Positions 32,489 to 41,934 of a DNA stretch of 58,126 nt are shown in pieces (positions within the stretch are counted from its first letter, which is position 1; each line of letters starts with the position of its first letter). The stretch spans positions 1 to 58,126 of the forward strand of contig NZ_VOBG01000031.1 of NCBI RefSeq assembly GCF_008369295.1. The letters run 5' to 3'. The position numbers and the translations under genes were made by a program. The DNA is from Pseudomonas sp. ANT_H4 (lineage in GTDB: Bacteria; Pseudomonadota; Gammaproteobacteria; Pseudomonadales; Pseudomonadaceae). A model generated the notes under the pieces. That model was not told the origin of the DNA and ran no database searches. It was given only the letters and a program-made list of their open reading frames with translations.

Positions 32489-33910
32489 TTACTTTCGTGA
32501 GGCGATCTTCGGCGTTGGCGGTTCGAGGGAGTCCCGCTCCCGATCGAACGCCAGGTAGTACTTGTTAACGCTATTAACATAGCTGACACCGCCCATTCCT
32601 ACCTGCTCCATGGCAATGCGCTCAACCTGGAAGAACCACTGGTTGGGGTTCAAGCCTCGGCGCCGCGCCTCGGCACGCATACCCTGTACCCGCTCCGGCC
32701 CCATGTTATAGGCCGCCAGGACGAAGGCCATGCGCTCACGCTCATTGAGCTTGGGGCTGGCAAAAAACTTGCGGCGGATCATCGCCAGGTAGCGCGCGCC
32801 CGCCTGCACATTGTTGTCCAGAGTCTGGATATTGTTGACCCCCACTCGCTGGGCCGCCGACGGAGTGATCTGCATCAGGCCAGTGGGGCCACTGCCGCTT
32901 TTAGCGCCTGGATCAAGGGACGATTCCTTGAAGGCCAGCGCCGCCAGGTTCAGCCAGTCCATGCCCTGCTCGCGAGCGTGTTTTTGCAGGACCGGGCGCA
33001 GCTTCTCCAGGCGCTGGCGATCAGCCCGCGCCAATGGGTAACGCACTTGATAAAGGCGCCGGTAGATGCGCTGGAACGCCACATCCTGATCGGACGGGGT
33101 CTTGTAGGTTTTTAGGAAGCGATCGATGCTCGCCCGCAACATCGAGGCGTCCTGCCGTACGAACCAGTACTCCTCACCCGGTTCGCTGATTGCCACTTGC
33201 CGATCGAAACGCAGTTTGGGCAGGATTTTCGACCAGCGCTCGGCAATCGGCTTCTCGACGATAGTCAGGTGAAAGATACCGGCCTGGACCATCTCCAGCA
33301 CGTCCTCCACCGCAAGGCTGGGATCAACCCACTCCACCTTGACCGGCGGTAACTTGCGCAGCGCCAGCTTCTGGTTGATCTGGTTCACCGCCTCCCCTGC
33401 CGCGCTGCCGGTGGTTAGGGCCAGAGTTCGGCCGGACAACTGCTCCAATCGGGTAAACCGTCGCTCGCCCTTGATCCCCACCAGCCACAGCGGCACGTCG
33501 CTGACAATCGGGTCGCTGGTGCTGATCTTGTGCGTTGCGTTGGCGTCCAGTAGTTCGCCGGGCGCCACCAGGTCACCCTCGCCACGGGCCAGCGCGCCCA
33601 ATAGTTGATCCTTGGCTTTGGGAATGATTTTGAGGTTGATTTCCTGACCGTCACGGGCGTGGCCGTTGAGGTATTGCTCGAAGGCCCGCAGGCGATGGTA
33701 CTCGACACCAATGGGCTGGCCCTGGACTTCGCCGGAGCTGTTGCGGCTCTGGTTGACCAGCACCCGCAAGGTTCGACTGCTGCGAATCTCGGCCAGATCA
33801 CGAACCTTGCTCGGTTTGGTCACTTCCAGCGGCCCGTCCAGACGCGCAACCGCCGCCGGGGGCAGCAGTAACGTCAGGCACAGCATGAGCAACACCGAGG
33901 GTCGGATCAT
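32489..33910 (-). CDS. MltF-like membrane-bound lytic transglycosylase
   Basis: The 473-residue protein has a signal sequence (1-22), an SBP_bac_3-like regulatory domain (about 45-275, LRVLVNQSRNSSGEV onward) and a C-terminal SLT domain with Glu329 (LAFKESSLDP), GPTGLMQITPSAA and AAYNMGPERV. It cleaves peptidoglycan to 1,6-anhydromuropeptides; the family's N-terminal module senses muropeptides. GGAG precedes ATG 33910 by 5 nt. It looks like the MltF2 type, a paralogue of MltF. Confidence 0.9.
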   Translation of the reverse strand: MIRPSVLLMLCLTLLLPPAAVARLDGPLEVTKPSKVRDLAEIRSSRTLRVLVNQSRNSSGEVQGQPIGVEYHRLRAFEQYLNGHARDGQEINLKIIPKAKDQLLGALARGEGDLVAPGELLDANATHKISTSDPIVSDVPLWLVGIKGERRFTRLEQLSGRTLALTTGSAAGEAVNQINQKLALRKLPPVKVEWVDPSLAVEDVLEMVQAGIFHLTIVEKPIAERWSKILPKLRFDRQVAISEPGEEYWFVRQDASMLRASIDRFLKTYKTPSDQDVAFQRIYRRLYQVRYPLARADRQRLEKLRPVLQKHAREQGMDWLNLAALAFKESSLDPGAKSGSGPTGLMQITPSAAQRVGVNNIQTLDNNVQAGARYLAMIRRKFFASPKLNERERMAFVLAAYNMGPERVQGMRAEARRRGLNPNQWFFQVERIAMEQVGMGGVSYVNSVNKYYLAFDRERDSLEPPTPKIASRK

Positions 33911-34145
33911 CCGCTCTCCGGAAAGGATACTGCCCATTGCGTCGCGAAATACGAAGCGTTGGGGGACAGAAACAGAGCGCTGTTAGCGCAGGCTTTGGGC
34001 ACAAGGGTGGCACAGTAGCGGGCACTCGGCCAACCACGGCGTCACTCACGACATTCAAAGACAGCTTTAACTCGTTGTAGTTCTTGGTTTTTCTTATAAA
34101 TCTACAGCTCTGATATGCTTTCCGGCCGCAGGCGGAGATAGCACC

Positions 34146-34967
34146 ATGCAACTCATTGATATTGGCGTCAACCTGACCAACCCAAGTTTTGACGACAAGC
34201 ACCAGGCGGTACTCGACCGCGCCTACGCCGCCGGAGTGAGCCAACTGGTCCTCACCGGCACCAGCATCGAAGGCAGTGAACAGGCCCTGGAATTGTGCCA
34301 ACGGCTGGATGAAAGCGGCCAACGGTTGTTTGCCACCGCCGGCATTCACCCCCACAGCGCCAGCGAGTGGAACGCCGACAGCGCGCAACAATTGCGCGGG
34401 TTGCTCAAGGAAAGCAGCGTGCGTGCCGTCGGCGAATGCGGGCTGGATTTCAACCGGGACCTCTCGCCACGTCCCCTGCAGGAAAAAGTCCTCGAAGAGC
34501 ACCTGGCCCTGGCTGTAGAGCTGAAATTGCCGGTATTCCTTCACGAGAGGGACGCTAGCCAGCGCCTGCTGGAAATCCTGCGGGACTACCGCGATCACCT
34601 AACTGCGGCGGTGGTGCACTGTTTCACCGGAGAACAGCGGGCCCTGTTCAGCTACCTCGACCTGGACCTGCATATTGGCATCACCGGCTGGATCTGCGAT
34701 GAGCGCCGTGGGACGCACCTGCATCCTCTCGTCAGGGAAATCCCAAGGGGTCGCTTGATGCTGGAAAGCGATGCGCCCTACCTGCTGCCGCGTACGCTGC
34801 GGCCCAAACCGAAGAATGGCCGTAACGAGCCGGCCTATCTGCCGGAAGTCTTGCGCGAGGTCGCCTTGCATCGGGAAGAAAGTGTGGAAGACCTGGCCCA
34901 ACACAGCACCGCCTGCGCCAGGGACTTTTTCGGATTGCCTGTTATTGACTTGCCTGTGCCGAATTGA
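34146..34967 (+). CDS. tatD: TatD-family metal-dependent hydrolase/deoxyribonuclease
   Basis: The 273-residue TIM-barrel protein has family motifs IDIGVNLTNPSF, TAGIHPHSAS, AVGECGLDFNRD, FLHERDA, VVHCFTGE and LESDAPYL, which supply the metal ligands. TatD homologues are 3'-5' exonucleases acting on DNA or RNA with roles in repair and degradation. GGCGGAGA precedes ATG 34146. The gap 33911-34145 should hold divergent promoters for this gene and the transglycosylase. Confidence 0.92.
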   Translation: MQLIDIGVNLTNPSFDDKHQAVLDRAYAAGVSQLVLTGTSIEGSEQALELCQRLDESGQRLFATAGIHPHSASEWNADSAQQLRGLLKESSVRAVGECGLDFNRDLSPRPLQEKVLEEHLALAVELKLPVFLHERDASQRLLEILRDYRDHLTAAVVHCFTGEQRALFSYLDLDLHIGITGWICDERRGTHLHPLVREIPRGRLMLESDAPYLLPRTLRPKPKNGRNEPAYLPEVLREVALHREESVEDLAQHSTACARDFFGLPVIDLPVPN

Positions 34968-35063
34968 CGCGGTTCATTGACTCATATCAAAACCCTTTCA
35001 CTGAATAGCAGCATAATGCTGGCACCTTGCCAATGCTGTTTCCGCTATCAGAGAAAACCTTCC

Positions 35064-36545
35064 ATGGGTGCCTGGCTTAGCAATATATCGTTGAAGTACA
35101 AGTTCTGGGCCGTCAATGCCGTCGCCTTCATCACCACCCTGCTGCTGGTGTTGTACGCCGTGCAATTGGAGCAACAGGCACGCAGCCACGCCTCCCAGGC
35201 CTCGGCCCAGGCTCAAGGACGATTGCTCAGCACCTGGCCCGCCGGGCAAACGCTGCCCAAGGGCGAGCACTGGCTGACTTATCGCCGTGGCCACATTCCG
35301 GAATTGGCGGACCAGAATCTTTCAGCCCTGAGCACGGCCAGCGGTTGGGTCGAGTTCAGCCATATGCCGCTGTTCGGCGACAACCCATTGATAGGCGCCG
35401 AAGTGGTCGCTCGCCCGGACGGCCAGCAAGTGGCCGTGCTGGCCTATGGACCCAGCCTGAGCCAGGTGTTCACCGAGCGCTTCGCCAACTATGCGGTGGC
35501 GGTAATGATCCTGATGCTGGCGATGCTCTGCGCCTCGCAGTTGTTGATCCGCTTTCTACTCAGCCACCTCAACACCTTGAAAGACGTGATGCTGCACGTG
35601 GAAAAAACCGGCGACCTCTCGACCCGCGTGCCCTTGGCCTGCAAGGACGAGGTCGGGCAAATGGCGAGTGCCTTTAACGCCATGCAGGCGGGCTATCAAC
35701 GGGTGGTCAATACCGTGGCGTACACCGCCAAGCAGTTGGACGACGGCGCAGCGCGCCTGGCCAGCAGCATGAATGAAGTTCGTCACGGTATGCTTGGCCA
35801 GCAAAGCGAAACCGACCAGGCCGCTACGGCGATCAATCAAATGACCGCCACCGTGTATCACATCGCCCAGCACGCCGGTGCTACCCGCGACCTGTCCCAG
35901 ACCGCCGACACCCTCGCCGGCAGCGGCCAGGAAGTGGTGAGCCGTGTACAGAAGTCGATTGCCGGACTCTCCACAGGCGTACAGCAGACCGCCGAGACGA
36001 TCCAGAAATTGGCCGAGGACAGTCAGAAAATCAATGCCGTGGTCGGCGTGATCCACAGCATCGCCGAACAGACCAACCTGCTGGCCCTCAACGCCGCCAT
36101 CGAAGCCGCCCGTGCCGGGGAAATGGGTCGAGGCTTTGCCGTGGTCGCCGACGAGGTGCGTAACCTCGCCAAGCGGGTGCAAAGCTCCACCGATGAAATC
36201 ACCCGCATGGTCTCGGACTTGCAGGCTGGGACTCGGGACGCGGTGGACTTTATGCAGGAAAGCTCGTTCAAGGCCGATGATTGTGTGCAACAAGCCCAGG
36301 AAGCTGGCGTTGCGCTCGCGGAGATCACCAGGGCCGTGGCACAAATGCGCGAGAGCAACACCCAGATCGCCGTCGCCGCCGAACAGCAAAGCCACGTCGC
36401 CGAAGAGATGAATCGGGCGATAGTGAGTATCCGTGATGTCACCGAAGACACCGTGCAACAGACGCTGGATTCAGCGACTACCAGTAATAAGCTGGCGACA
36501 TTGGCCGGGGAATTGAACAAGGCGATTGGGCAGTTGAAGCTGTAA
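35064..36545 (+). CDS. Methyl-accepting chemotaxis protein
   Basis: The 493-residue transducer has transmembrane helix 1 (about 13-32), a small periplasmic region of about 110 residues, transmembrane helix 2 (about 150-172), a HAMP domain (about 173-226) and a cytoplasmic coiled coil whose hairpin tip reads AEQTNLLALNAAIEAARAGE. The ligand is unknown. ATG 35064 is chosen because it places helix 1 correctly. The IS200/IS605 element begins just after its stop codon. Confidence 0.92.
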   Translation: MGAWLSNISLKYKFWAVNAVAFITTLLLVLYAVQLEQQARSHASQASAQAQGRLLSTWPAGQTLPKGEHWLTYRRGHIPELADQNLSALSTASGWVEFSHMPLFGDNPLIGAEVVARPDGQQVAVLAYGPSLSQVFTERFANYAVAVMILMLAMLCASQLLIRFLLSHLNTLKDVMLHVEKTGDLSTRVPLACKDEVGQMASAFNAMQAGYQRVVNTVAYTAKQLDDGAARLASSMNEVRHGMLGQQSETDQAATAINQMTATVYHIAQHAGATRDLSQTADTLAGSGQEVVSRVQKSIAGLSTGVQQTAETIQKLAEDSQKINAVVGVIHSIAEQTNLLALNAAIEAARAGEMGRGFAVVADEVRNLAKRVQSSTDEITRMVSDLQAGTRDAVDFMQESSFKADDCVQQAQEAGVALAEITRAVAQMRESNTQIAVAAEQQSHVAEEMNRAIVSIRDVTEDTVQQTLDSATTSNKLATLAGELNKAIGQLKL

Positions 36546-36568
36546 CAGTTTTCAAGGCTGGCAAAGCT

Positions 36569-36720
36569 TTGACATCCTCCCCCACCTCTCGGCCTGCTAC
36601 GCAGGACCTCCCCAGACACGCTGGAAAGGAGGGAGATTCCTACCGTGTTCAGCCTGCTAGGGCTGACTCACCTCGGCGGGTTCCTGCTGCTGACGGCCTG
36701 ACAGCGCCGTTCACTTCACA
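36569..36720 (-). ncRNA. Candidate omegaRNA overlapping the tnpB 3' end
   Basis: TnpB nucleases use a guide RNA made from the 3' end of tnpB through the right end of the element. This stretch contains the hairpin at 36593-36605 and the conserved-type right end. The guide would then come from the flanking 36549-36568 on the minus strand, next to the chemotaxis gene end. Inferred by family rule, not seen as RNA. Confidence 0.5.
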
Positions 36721-37860
36721 GGCGAACCGGGCGTGTCCCACCCTTAATACATTGATCGCACCGACTACATCGGCGTTTTCCTCGAAACCACACTCGACGC
36801 ATCGGAACTGAGCTTGAGTCTGCCGGTTGTCCTTGCAGACATGAGCACAGCATGGACAGGTCTGGCTTGTATAGTGCGGTGGGACCGCAACGAGGTAGCC
36901 TCCATTCCATGCCAGCTTGTAGTCCAGTTGTCGCCGAAACTCGAACCATCCTTGGTCGAGGATGGATTTGTTCAGCCCAGACTTAGCCCGAACATTCTTT
37001 CCCGGTTGCTCGCTATCGCCTGCCGATGACTTGGACATATTCCGAACCTGCAAGTCCTCGACACACACCATCGCGTGGTTTTTGCTGAGGGTGGTTGTGG
37101 TCTTGTGCAGGTAGTCACGGCGAGCGTTACCGATATGGGCGTGAATACGCTGGACGCGGGCTTTCGCCTTCTTCCAGTTGTTGCTGAATTTAACCTTGTG
37201 GCTCATCACCCGCTGCGCTGTGCTTAGGCGTTTCTCATGCCGCCTAAAGCTGTTGAGCGGCTTATAGAAAGTGCCATCTGAAAGCGTGGCGAACCGTGCG
37301 ATTCCCAGGTCGATGCCCACTGCGTTGCCTTGTGGGGATGGCTGCTCTACCTCACGCTCTGTCTGGATACTGACGTACCACTTGCCGCAAGACAGGCTGA
37401 TGGTGATGTTCTTGGCCTTGCCCAGAATATCGCGGCTGTTTCGGTAGCGCATCCAGCCCAGCTTGGGCAGGAAAATACGATTGTTGGCTTCGTCGATCTT
37501 GAATTGTTTGCTGTCCGGATAACGAAAGCTCTCGCTCTTTCCTTTGCGCTTAAAGCGTGGAAAGTCGGCACGTTTGGCGAAAAAGTTGGAATAGGCCCGC
37601 TCAAGGTCTTTGAGGGCATGTTGAAGTGCCTGGGATGGCGAGTCTTTTAGCCACTCAAAACCTGCCTCTCGCTTCCATATGGGTAGCCGGGCAGCCATTT
37701 CAACATAGCCAATAAACTTGTTTTCGGCCTCATGGTTGGATTTCTGTAAAGCCAGCGCCTTGTTAAAAACGAACCGACACGACCCCGCAAAGCGGCGCAT
37801 TTGCCGCTCTTGATTGCCGTCTGGCATCAGTTCGTACTTAAAGGCTTGGAGTCGTTTCAT
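36649..37860 (-). CDS. tnpB: TnpB RNA-guided nuclease (OrfB, IS200/IS605 family)
   Basis: The 403-residue protein has the N-terminal OrfB helix-turn-helix (QERQMRRFAGSCRFVFNKAL) and a split RuvC domain with Asp184 (GIDLG), Glu268 (VCVEDLQ) and Asp364 (ENADVVGAIN). A zinc finger CPCCAHVC...CVECGF lies between the last two. All three catalytic acids and four zinc cysteines are present, so the protein looks intact. ATG 37860 is the family start (MKRLQAFKYEL). TnpB cuts DNA guided by omegaRNA and favours retention of its element. Confidence 0.93.
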   Translation of the reverse strand: MKRLQAFKYELMPDGNQERQMRRFAGSCRFVFNKALALQKSNHEAENKFIGYVEMAARLPIWKREAGFEWLKDSPSQALQHALKDLERAYSNFFAKRADFPRFKRKGKSESFRYPDSKQFKIDEANNRIFLPKLGWMRYRNSRDILGKAKNITISLSCGKWYVSIQTEREVEQPSPQGNAVGIDLGIARFATLSDGTFYKPLNSFRRHEKRLSTAQRVMSHKVKFSNNWKKAKARVQRIHAHIGNARRDYLHKTTTTLSKNHAMVCVEDLQVRNMSKSSAGDSEQPGKNVRAKSGLNKSILDQGWFEFRRQLDYKLAWNGGYLVAVPPHYTSQTCPCCAHVCKDNRQTQAQFRCVECGFEENADVVGAINVLRVGHARFACEVNGAVRPSAAGTRRGESALAG

Positions 37861-38233
37861 CACTCGACTATAGTTTGGCCTATGAGTGATGACAATGATG
37901 TCAGACTTGGAAAACATTGAATTTTTTTGATACATGCTCACTTGGTCTTTGTAACAAAAAACCGCGAGAGGTGTTAGAGCATTCAAAAGAAACTGTGGGG
38001 CGCAGCTTTGGGGTCCCCGTCCTACTTCGCCGGTAGCTGCGGTGGGGCCTCCATAGATGTTATTCGCCGATACATCGAGCAGCAGCGAACACCTCTTTAG
38101 GACGGCTTCGCCGTCCACGCTATCCATCCCCGCCGCGAAGCTATAACCCTCATAGCCAGCCTTGATTCGCCCAAGCTCCTCGCCCGACCTAAACTCTGTT
38201 CAAGTTGTTTCAACGGACAGAGGATTTACCATC

Positions 38234-38596
38234 ATGGGCAAACGTCATCCCAATCTCCCCGCCTGGCAATGGCGCGCCTACCCGCAAAACCACCAGCACC
38301 CGACCAATCTGGTATTGCACCTGATTGCCGTACCGCTGTTCATCATCGGTTTTCTGCTGATTGTGTCTGGGGTGTTCAGCCTGAGCCTGGCCGGTTTTGC
38401 CATCGGCGTGGTCGGCGTGCTGGCCGGCCTGGCACTGCAACGTCATGGCCACAGCCTGGAAGCCCAGGCCAGCGAGCCGTTCAGTGATCGCAAAGACGCC
38501 GTGCAACGTTTGGTGGTCGAGCAGTTTGTCACCTTCCCACGTTTTGTCTTGAGCGGTGCCTGGTGGCAAGCCTGGCGTCAGCGCCACCGGCACTAA
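38234..38596 (+). CDS. DUF962/Mpo1-like small membrane protein
   Basis: A 120-residue protein with two or three transmembrane helices. The motif NHQHPTNLVLHLIAVPL and the later HGHSLEAQ supply conserved His residues of the DUF962/Mpo1-like family, whose yeast member is a fatty-acid alpha-dioxygenase. Its activity here is unknown. AGAGGA precedes ATG 38234 by about 9 nt. It converges with the thioesterase gene 6 bp later. Confidence 0.8.
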   Translation: MGKRHPNLPAWQWRAYPQNHQHPTNLVLHLIAVPLFIIGFLLIVSGVFSLSLAGFAIGVVGVLAGLALQRHGHSLEAQASEPFSDRKDAVQRLVVEQFVTFPRFVLSGAWWQAWRQRHRH

Positions 38597-38602
38597 CTGG
38601 AT

Positions 38603-39400
38603 TCAGGCGAACACCACCACGGTCTGGCGGCTCAGCGCGATCAACTGACCCTGCGGGCTCCACAACGCGGCCGCGGCATGACCATAGCCGTCGCGGGCGT
38701 GCTCGATCTCAACGTGGTACTGACACCAGTCCAGGGTGCTGACTTGCTGCAGCGGCTGGATAAACTCGATGGTCCAGGTCAAGGTGCTGCCCGGCGCCGG
38801 TTTACTCAGGTGCGGCAACAAGGCTGGCGGCCAGGCATCCACCAGCGCCAGGATATGCGCCTCGGTCAGCGGCTCCTCTTTCACATCCCCACGCAAGCGC
38901 ACCCAGCCGCCCATGTCGCGGGACTTATTGCCAGTGAACGGCAAGCCGCCGACGCTCCAACGCATTGCCAGATGGCGCATGAACTCGGGTGTCACGCCTT
39001 TGATATAGGGCAACTCCTGGCATTCATCCCAGTGTTTGAAGGTGGGTGCAGGCTCGGCCACCACATTAATCTGCGACTCCCGCGAGGCGCCGAAGCTGGC
39101 CTGCACCAGGGTCATCACTTCACCGTTTTGCACAACGCGGCCCAGCAACTGGCTGACCGCCTTGCCTTCACGCAGCACTTCGACTTCATAACGTGCGGAT
39201 ACATCCGGCGCCACAGGACCGACAAAGGTAATGGCCAACGATCGCAGCGGGCGATCATCTGGCACACGAGCGCGCAAGGCTTCGTATTGCAAGGCGGCGA
39301 CCAGACCGCCAAAGGTGGCGCGGCCCTGGGCCCATTCGGCTGGGATCGACACGTCCAAAGGATTATGGCGGGCGGCATCAAGCAAATCACTAAAGCGCAT
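38603..39400 (-). CDS. Acyl-CoA thioesterase family protein (double hotdog)
   Basis: A 265-residue protein made of two hotdog halves. The N-terminal half has AQGRATFGGLVAALQYEALR and a central RSLAITFVGPVAP strand; the C-terminal half has LTWTIEFIQPL and WSPQGQLIALSRQTVVVF. This matches the 4HBT_3/TesB-like group that hydrolyses acyl-CoA esters. The substrate chain length is not predictable. ATG 39400 lacks a strong ribosome binding site but starts the domain correctly. Confidence 0.87.
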   Translation of the reverse strand: MRFSDLLDAARHNPLDVSIPAEWAQGRATFGGLVAALQYEALRARVPDDRPLRSLAITFVGPVAPDVSARYEVEVLREGKAVSQLLGRVVQNGEVMTLVQASFGASRESQINVVAEPAPTFKHWDECQELPYIKGVTPEFMRHLAMRWSVGGLPFTGNKSRDMGGWVRLRGDVKEEPLTEAHILALVDAWPPALLPHLSKPAPGSTLTWTIEFIQPLQQVSTLDWCQYHVEIEHARDGYGHAAAALWSPQGQLIALSRQTVVVFA

Positions 39401-39502
39401 GGCAACCTCAATCGACAGAAAAACGATTGAGGGATCTTAACCACCCAAGCTGCGCGGTACAGCACTTATTCCGGCCAAAAACCCGGACAGATAAGCCGCA
39501 GA

Positions 39503-40276
39503 CTAAGCCTTGTTCGAGAAACAGTCCGCACTCAGCTTATCCAACACCCGATCTGCGTGCCCTTCGGCCTCGGCCATAGTCCGGTGCCAAACCGCAACAC
39601 AGGGCTGCAAATCTGCCTGGTGTTCGGCCTGGGCCAGCCACTGCCAACAGTCATGCCAATCACCCAATGCCCCTTGGGCGGACTTGAGGTGGGACATCGC
39701 CTTCGCAGGCAATTTGCCCAGTTGCGGGTACGCCTCGGCTGCATAGCGCACGCGCTTGATCAAAAGGCGCAGGCGATGGCGATCGTGACTGGGGTCGTGT
39801 AATGCCTCGTCCAGTTTCTGCCATTGCTTGGCCAGGCGCTTTTTGATAAGCGGGCGCAGGCCCTTGAGCAGTTTCTGGCGCTGGGAAGCGCGGATAAAGC
39901 GAGGGAATGCATCAATGATCAACAACAGTTGCGCCAGTTCCGGGCCTTGGGCCACCTGACGATAGGCCGCCGGCTGTTGACGGGTGCGTCGGTCGGCCGC
40001 CTCGTGATGGCCGTGGAGGTGAAGATAGGCCGCCAACACCTCACGGTCCCGCAACGGTGTAGTCAGTTGGCCGATGCCGCTGGCGGCCGCCTCGAGTTGC
40101 TCAACACCGGGCAACCCGCGTAACGGCCGCAACAGACTGCGCAAGCGCCGCACCGTGGTGCGCAGGTCATGCAGCGCTTCATCGTCGGTGACATTAGCAA
40201 GGCGAGCCTGGCAGCTCAGCAACCCCACTTCCAGGCCAATGACCTGAGCGACTAACTGATCCACCAAGGCTGACAT
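39503..40276 (-). CDS. CHAD-domain protein
   Basis: A 257-residue all-helical CHAD protein with conserved basic and His positions: HDLRTTVRRLRSLLRPLRG, then HRLRLLIKRVRYAAEAY, then LGDWHDCWQWL. CHAD domains bind inorganic polyphosphate through such basic grooves. Unlike many, it has no attached CYTH domain. GAGGAAAGG precedes ATG 40276. The role may be polyphosphate granule association (family knowledge). Confidence 0.9.
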   Translation of the reverse strand: MSALVDQLVAQVIGLEVGLLSCQARLANVTDDEALHDLRTTVRRLRSLLRPLRGLPGVEQLEAAASGIGQLTTPLRDREVLAAYLHLHGHHEAADRRTRQQPAAYRQVAQGPELAQLLLIIDAFPRFIRASQRQKLLKGLRPLIKKRLAKQWQKLDEALHDPSHDRHRLRLLIKRVRYAAEAYPQLGKLPAKAMSHLKSAQGALGDWHDCWQWLAQAEHQADLQPCVAVWHRTMAEAEGHADRVLDKLSADCFSNKA

Positions 40277-40358
40277 CCTTTCCTCTCCTCAACGATAAAA
40301 ACCCCTGCCTGCGCAAAGCTACTATCGCAGCCTCGCGTCACTCGACAACGGCTACAGG

Positions 40359-40637
40359 TCAACGCCCGGCACGAGACTCACGAATATAGAAACGGGCTTT
40401 CTCGGCTTTGTTGGAGCAGCCTTCGAACGCTTCGAATTGTTGCTGGGTCTTGGCGCCGGTCAACAGTGACAGGGCCTTGGAGTAACTGATGGTGCCAGCA
40501 AAGCCTTCGGCCTTGGCCAAGTCAAGCTCATGCCAGGCAGCGTCCAACTGCGTAGCGCAGCTATCACGATAGGCCGTCTTTCCCGCACAACCAGCCAACG
40601 CCAGTACGATCACAGGCAAACACATCCAGGCTTTCAT
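40359..40637 (-). CDS. Small lipoprotein, function unknown
   Basis: A 92-residue protein with a signal peptide and lipobox LAGC (lipidated Cys near residue 17), then a soluble helical domain with two more Cys (RDSCAT and FEGCSNK) that may pair. GAGG lies 8 nt before ATG 40637. It is likely an outer- or inner-membrane lipoprotein in the periplasm. No named family is recognised. Confidence 0.75.
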   Translation of the reverse strand: MKAWMCLPVIVLALAGCAGKTAYRDSCATQLDAAWHELDLAKAEGFAGTISYSKALSLLTGAKTQQQFEAFEGCSNKAEKARFYIRESRAGR

Positions 40638-40854
40638 CAATGACACCTCAAGAAAAGAAAAACAGTCGTGGGATGTAGACGTTGCCTACATCAAAAAGTG
40701 CCTCATCGCACAGCCTGAAATGCACAATGCCAATTGCCAGAGCATACCCGAGCACACTGGTCAGCTTACAAAAATAATAGCCCCAGTCGGCTAGGATTGA
40801 AGCAACCCCCACGATAGGTGCATTGTGGAGACCTGTTTTGCGAAGGAACGAGTC

Positions 40855-41892
40855 ATGAAGAAACGTGTTGCATTGGTCCTGGGCTCCGGCGGCGCACGGG
40901 GCTACGCCCATATCGGGGTGATCGAAGAGATCGAAAAGCGCGGCTATGACATCGCCTGTATCGCCGGCTGCTCCATGGGCGCCGTGGTCGGCGGAATCTA
41001 TGCCGCAGGCAAACTCAAGGACTATCGAAACTGGATCGAAAGCCTCGATTATCTCGATGTACTGCGCCTGGTGGATGTCAGCTTTCGCCTGGGGGCGATA
41101 CGCGGCGAGAAGGTCTTCGGGCAGATCCGCAAGATCGTCGGCGAGATCAATATCGAAGACCTGCGCATTCCCTACACCGCCGTGGCTACCGACCTGACCA
41201 ACCAACAGGAAATCTGGTTCCAGGAAGGCTGCCTGCATCAGGCCATGCGCGCATCGGCGGCGATTCCCAGCCTGTTCACGCCCGTGATGCAGGGCAACCG
41301 CATGCTGGTGGACGGTGGCCTGCTGAACCCGCTGCCCATCGTGCCCGTGGTGTCGAGCCATTGCGACCTGATCATCGCGGTCAACCTTAACTCCACCAAC
41401 CAGAAGCACTACCAGTTGCCGGTGATCCAGCGCCCGCCCGCGTTCAAAAGCCGGTTCGATAACCTGGTGCGGTCGCTGGGTTCGCACTTGCCGTTTCGCC
41501 GCAAGCAGGCCGAACAGTTGTTGCTGCTGGAACAGGAAGCCCTGCTGGCCCAGGCCGCCGACATCAATCCGTGGCTGGACTCCGCCGAACCTGAAGCCCA
41601 ACAACCGGCCGCTGCTCCGGAAATGGCCGGTGCGCCAAAGTCCGCCACGGGTTCGTTCATCATCGACAACGTAGGACCTGCGTCCCTGCTGGACTTGATC
41701 AACCAGAGTTTCGAGGTGATGCAAACCTCATTGGCACAGTACAAGATCGCCGGCTACCCGCCGGATATCCTGATCAACGTGCCCAAGCGGGTGTGCCGGT
41801 TTTTCGAGTTCTACAAGGCGCCGGAGCTGATCGAACTGGGGCGACAAATTGCCAGTGATACCTTGGACCGGTATGAAAGTGAGCAGCACTGA
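40855..41892 (+). CDS. Patatin-like phospholipase (RssA type)
   Basis: The 345-residue protein has the patatin catalytic dyad and oxyanion motif: GSGGARG (10-16), Ser40 in GCSMG and Asp153 in VDGG. It belongs to the cytoplasmic RssA-like group, expected to hydrolyse acyl esters or phospholipids. The C-terminal 120 residues hold a Pro/Ala linker and a helical end. AAGGA is 7 nt before ATG 40855. It converges with kdpE. Confidence 0.9.
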   Translation: MKKRVALVLGSGGARGYAHIGVIEEIEKRGYDIACIAGCSMGAVVGGIYAAGKLKDYRNWIESLDYLDVLRLVDVSFRLGAIRGEKVFGQIRKIVGEINIEDLRIPYTAVATDLTNQQEIWFQEGCLHQAMRASAAIPSLFTPVMQGNRMLVDGGLLNPLPIVPVVSSHCDLIIAVNLNSTNQKHYQLPVIQRPPAFKSRFDNLVRSLGSHLPFRRKQAEQLLLLEQEALLAQAADINPWLDSAEPEAQQPAAAPEMAGAPKSATGSFIIDNVGPASLLDLINQSFEVMQTSLAQYKIAGYPPDILINVPKRVCRFFEFYKAPELIELGRQIASDTLDRYESEQH

Positions 41893-41934
41893 GGGTTGCT
41901 GCTACGAGAAAAAGGTACAGGCAACAGGAATCTA

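Larger units (their letters stand above)
36569..38120 (-). mobile_element. tnpB-only IS200/IS605-family element
   Basis: It contains one tnpB gene and no tnpA, as in IS1341-type elements moved in trans. The right end on the minus strand finishes with GGGGGAGGATGTCAA (near 36569), typical of such elements, next to the hairpin CCTGCTACGCAGG. The left end is not fixed by eye; a strong UUCG hairpin (GGACGGC TTCG CCGTCC near 38100) lies close to where it could be. Confidence 0.75.

Noticed and set aside
33798..34598. 266-codon frame spanning mltF leader and antisense to tatD
   Set aside because: Crosses two real gene starts and has no family pattern.
36649..38127. TnpB starting far upstream near 38127
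   Set aside because: The extra residues do not resemble TnpB; the family start MKRLQAFKYEL is at 37860.
40648..41724. 358-codon frame antisense to the patatin-like gene
   Set aside because: Shadow of a well-supported gene, with low-complexity composition.
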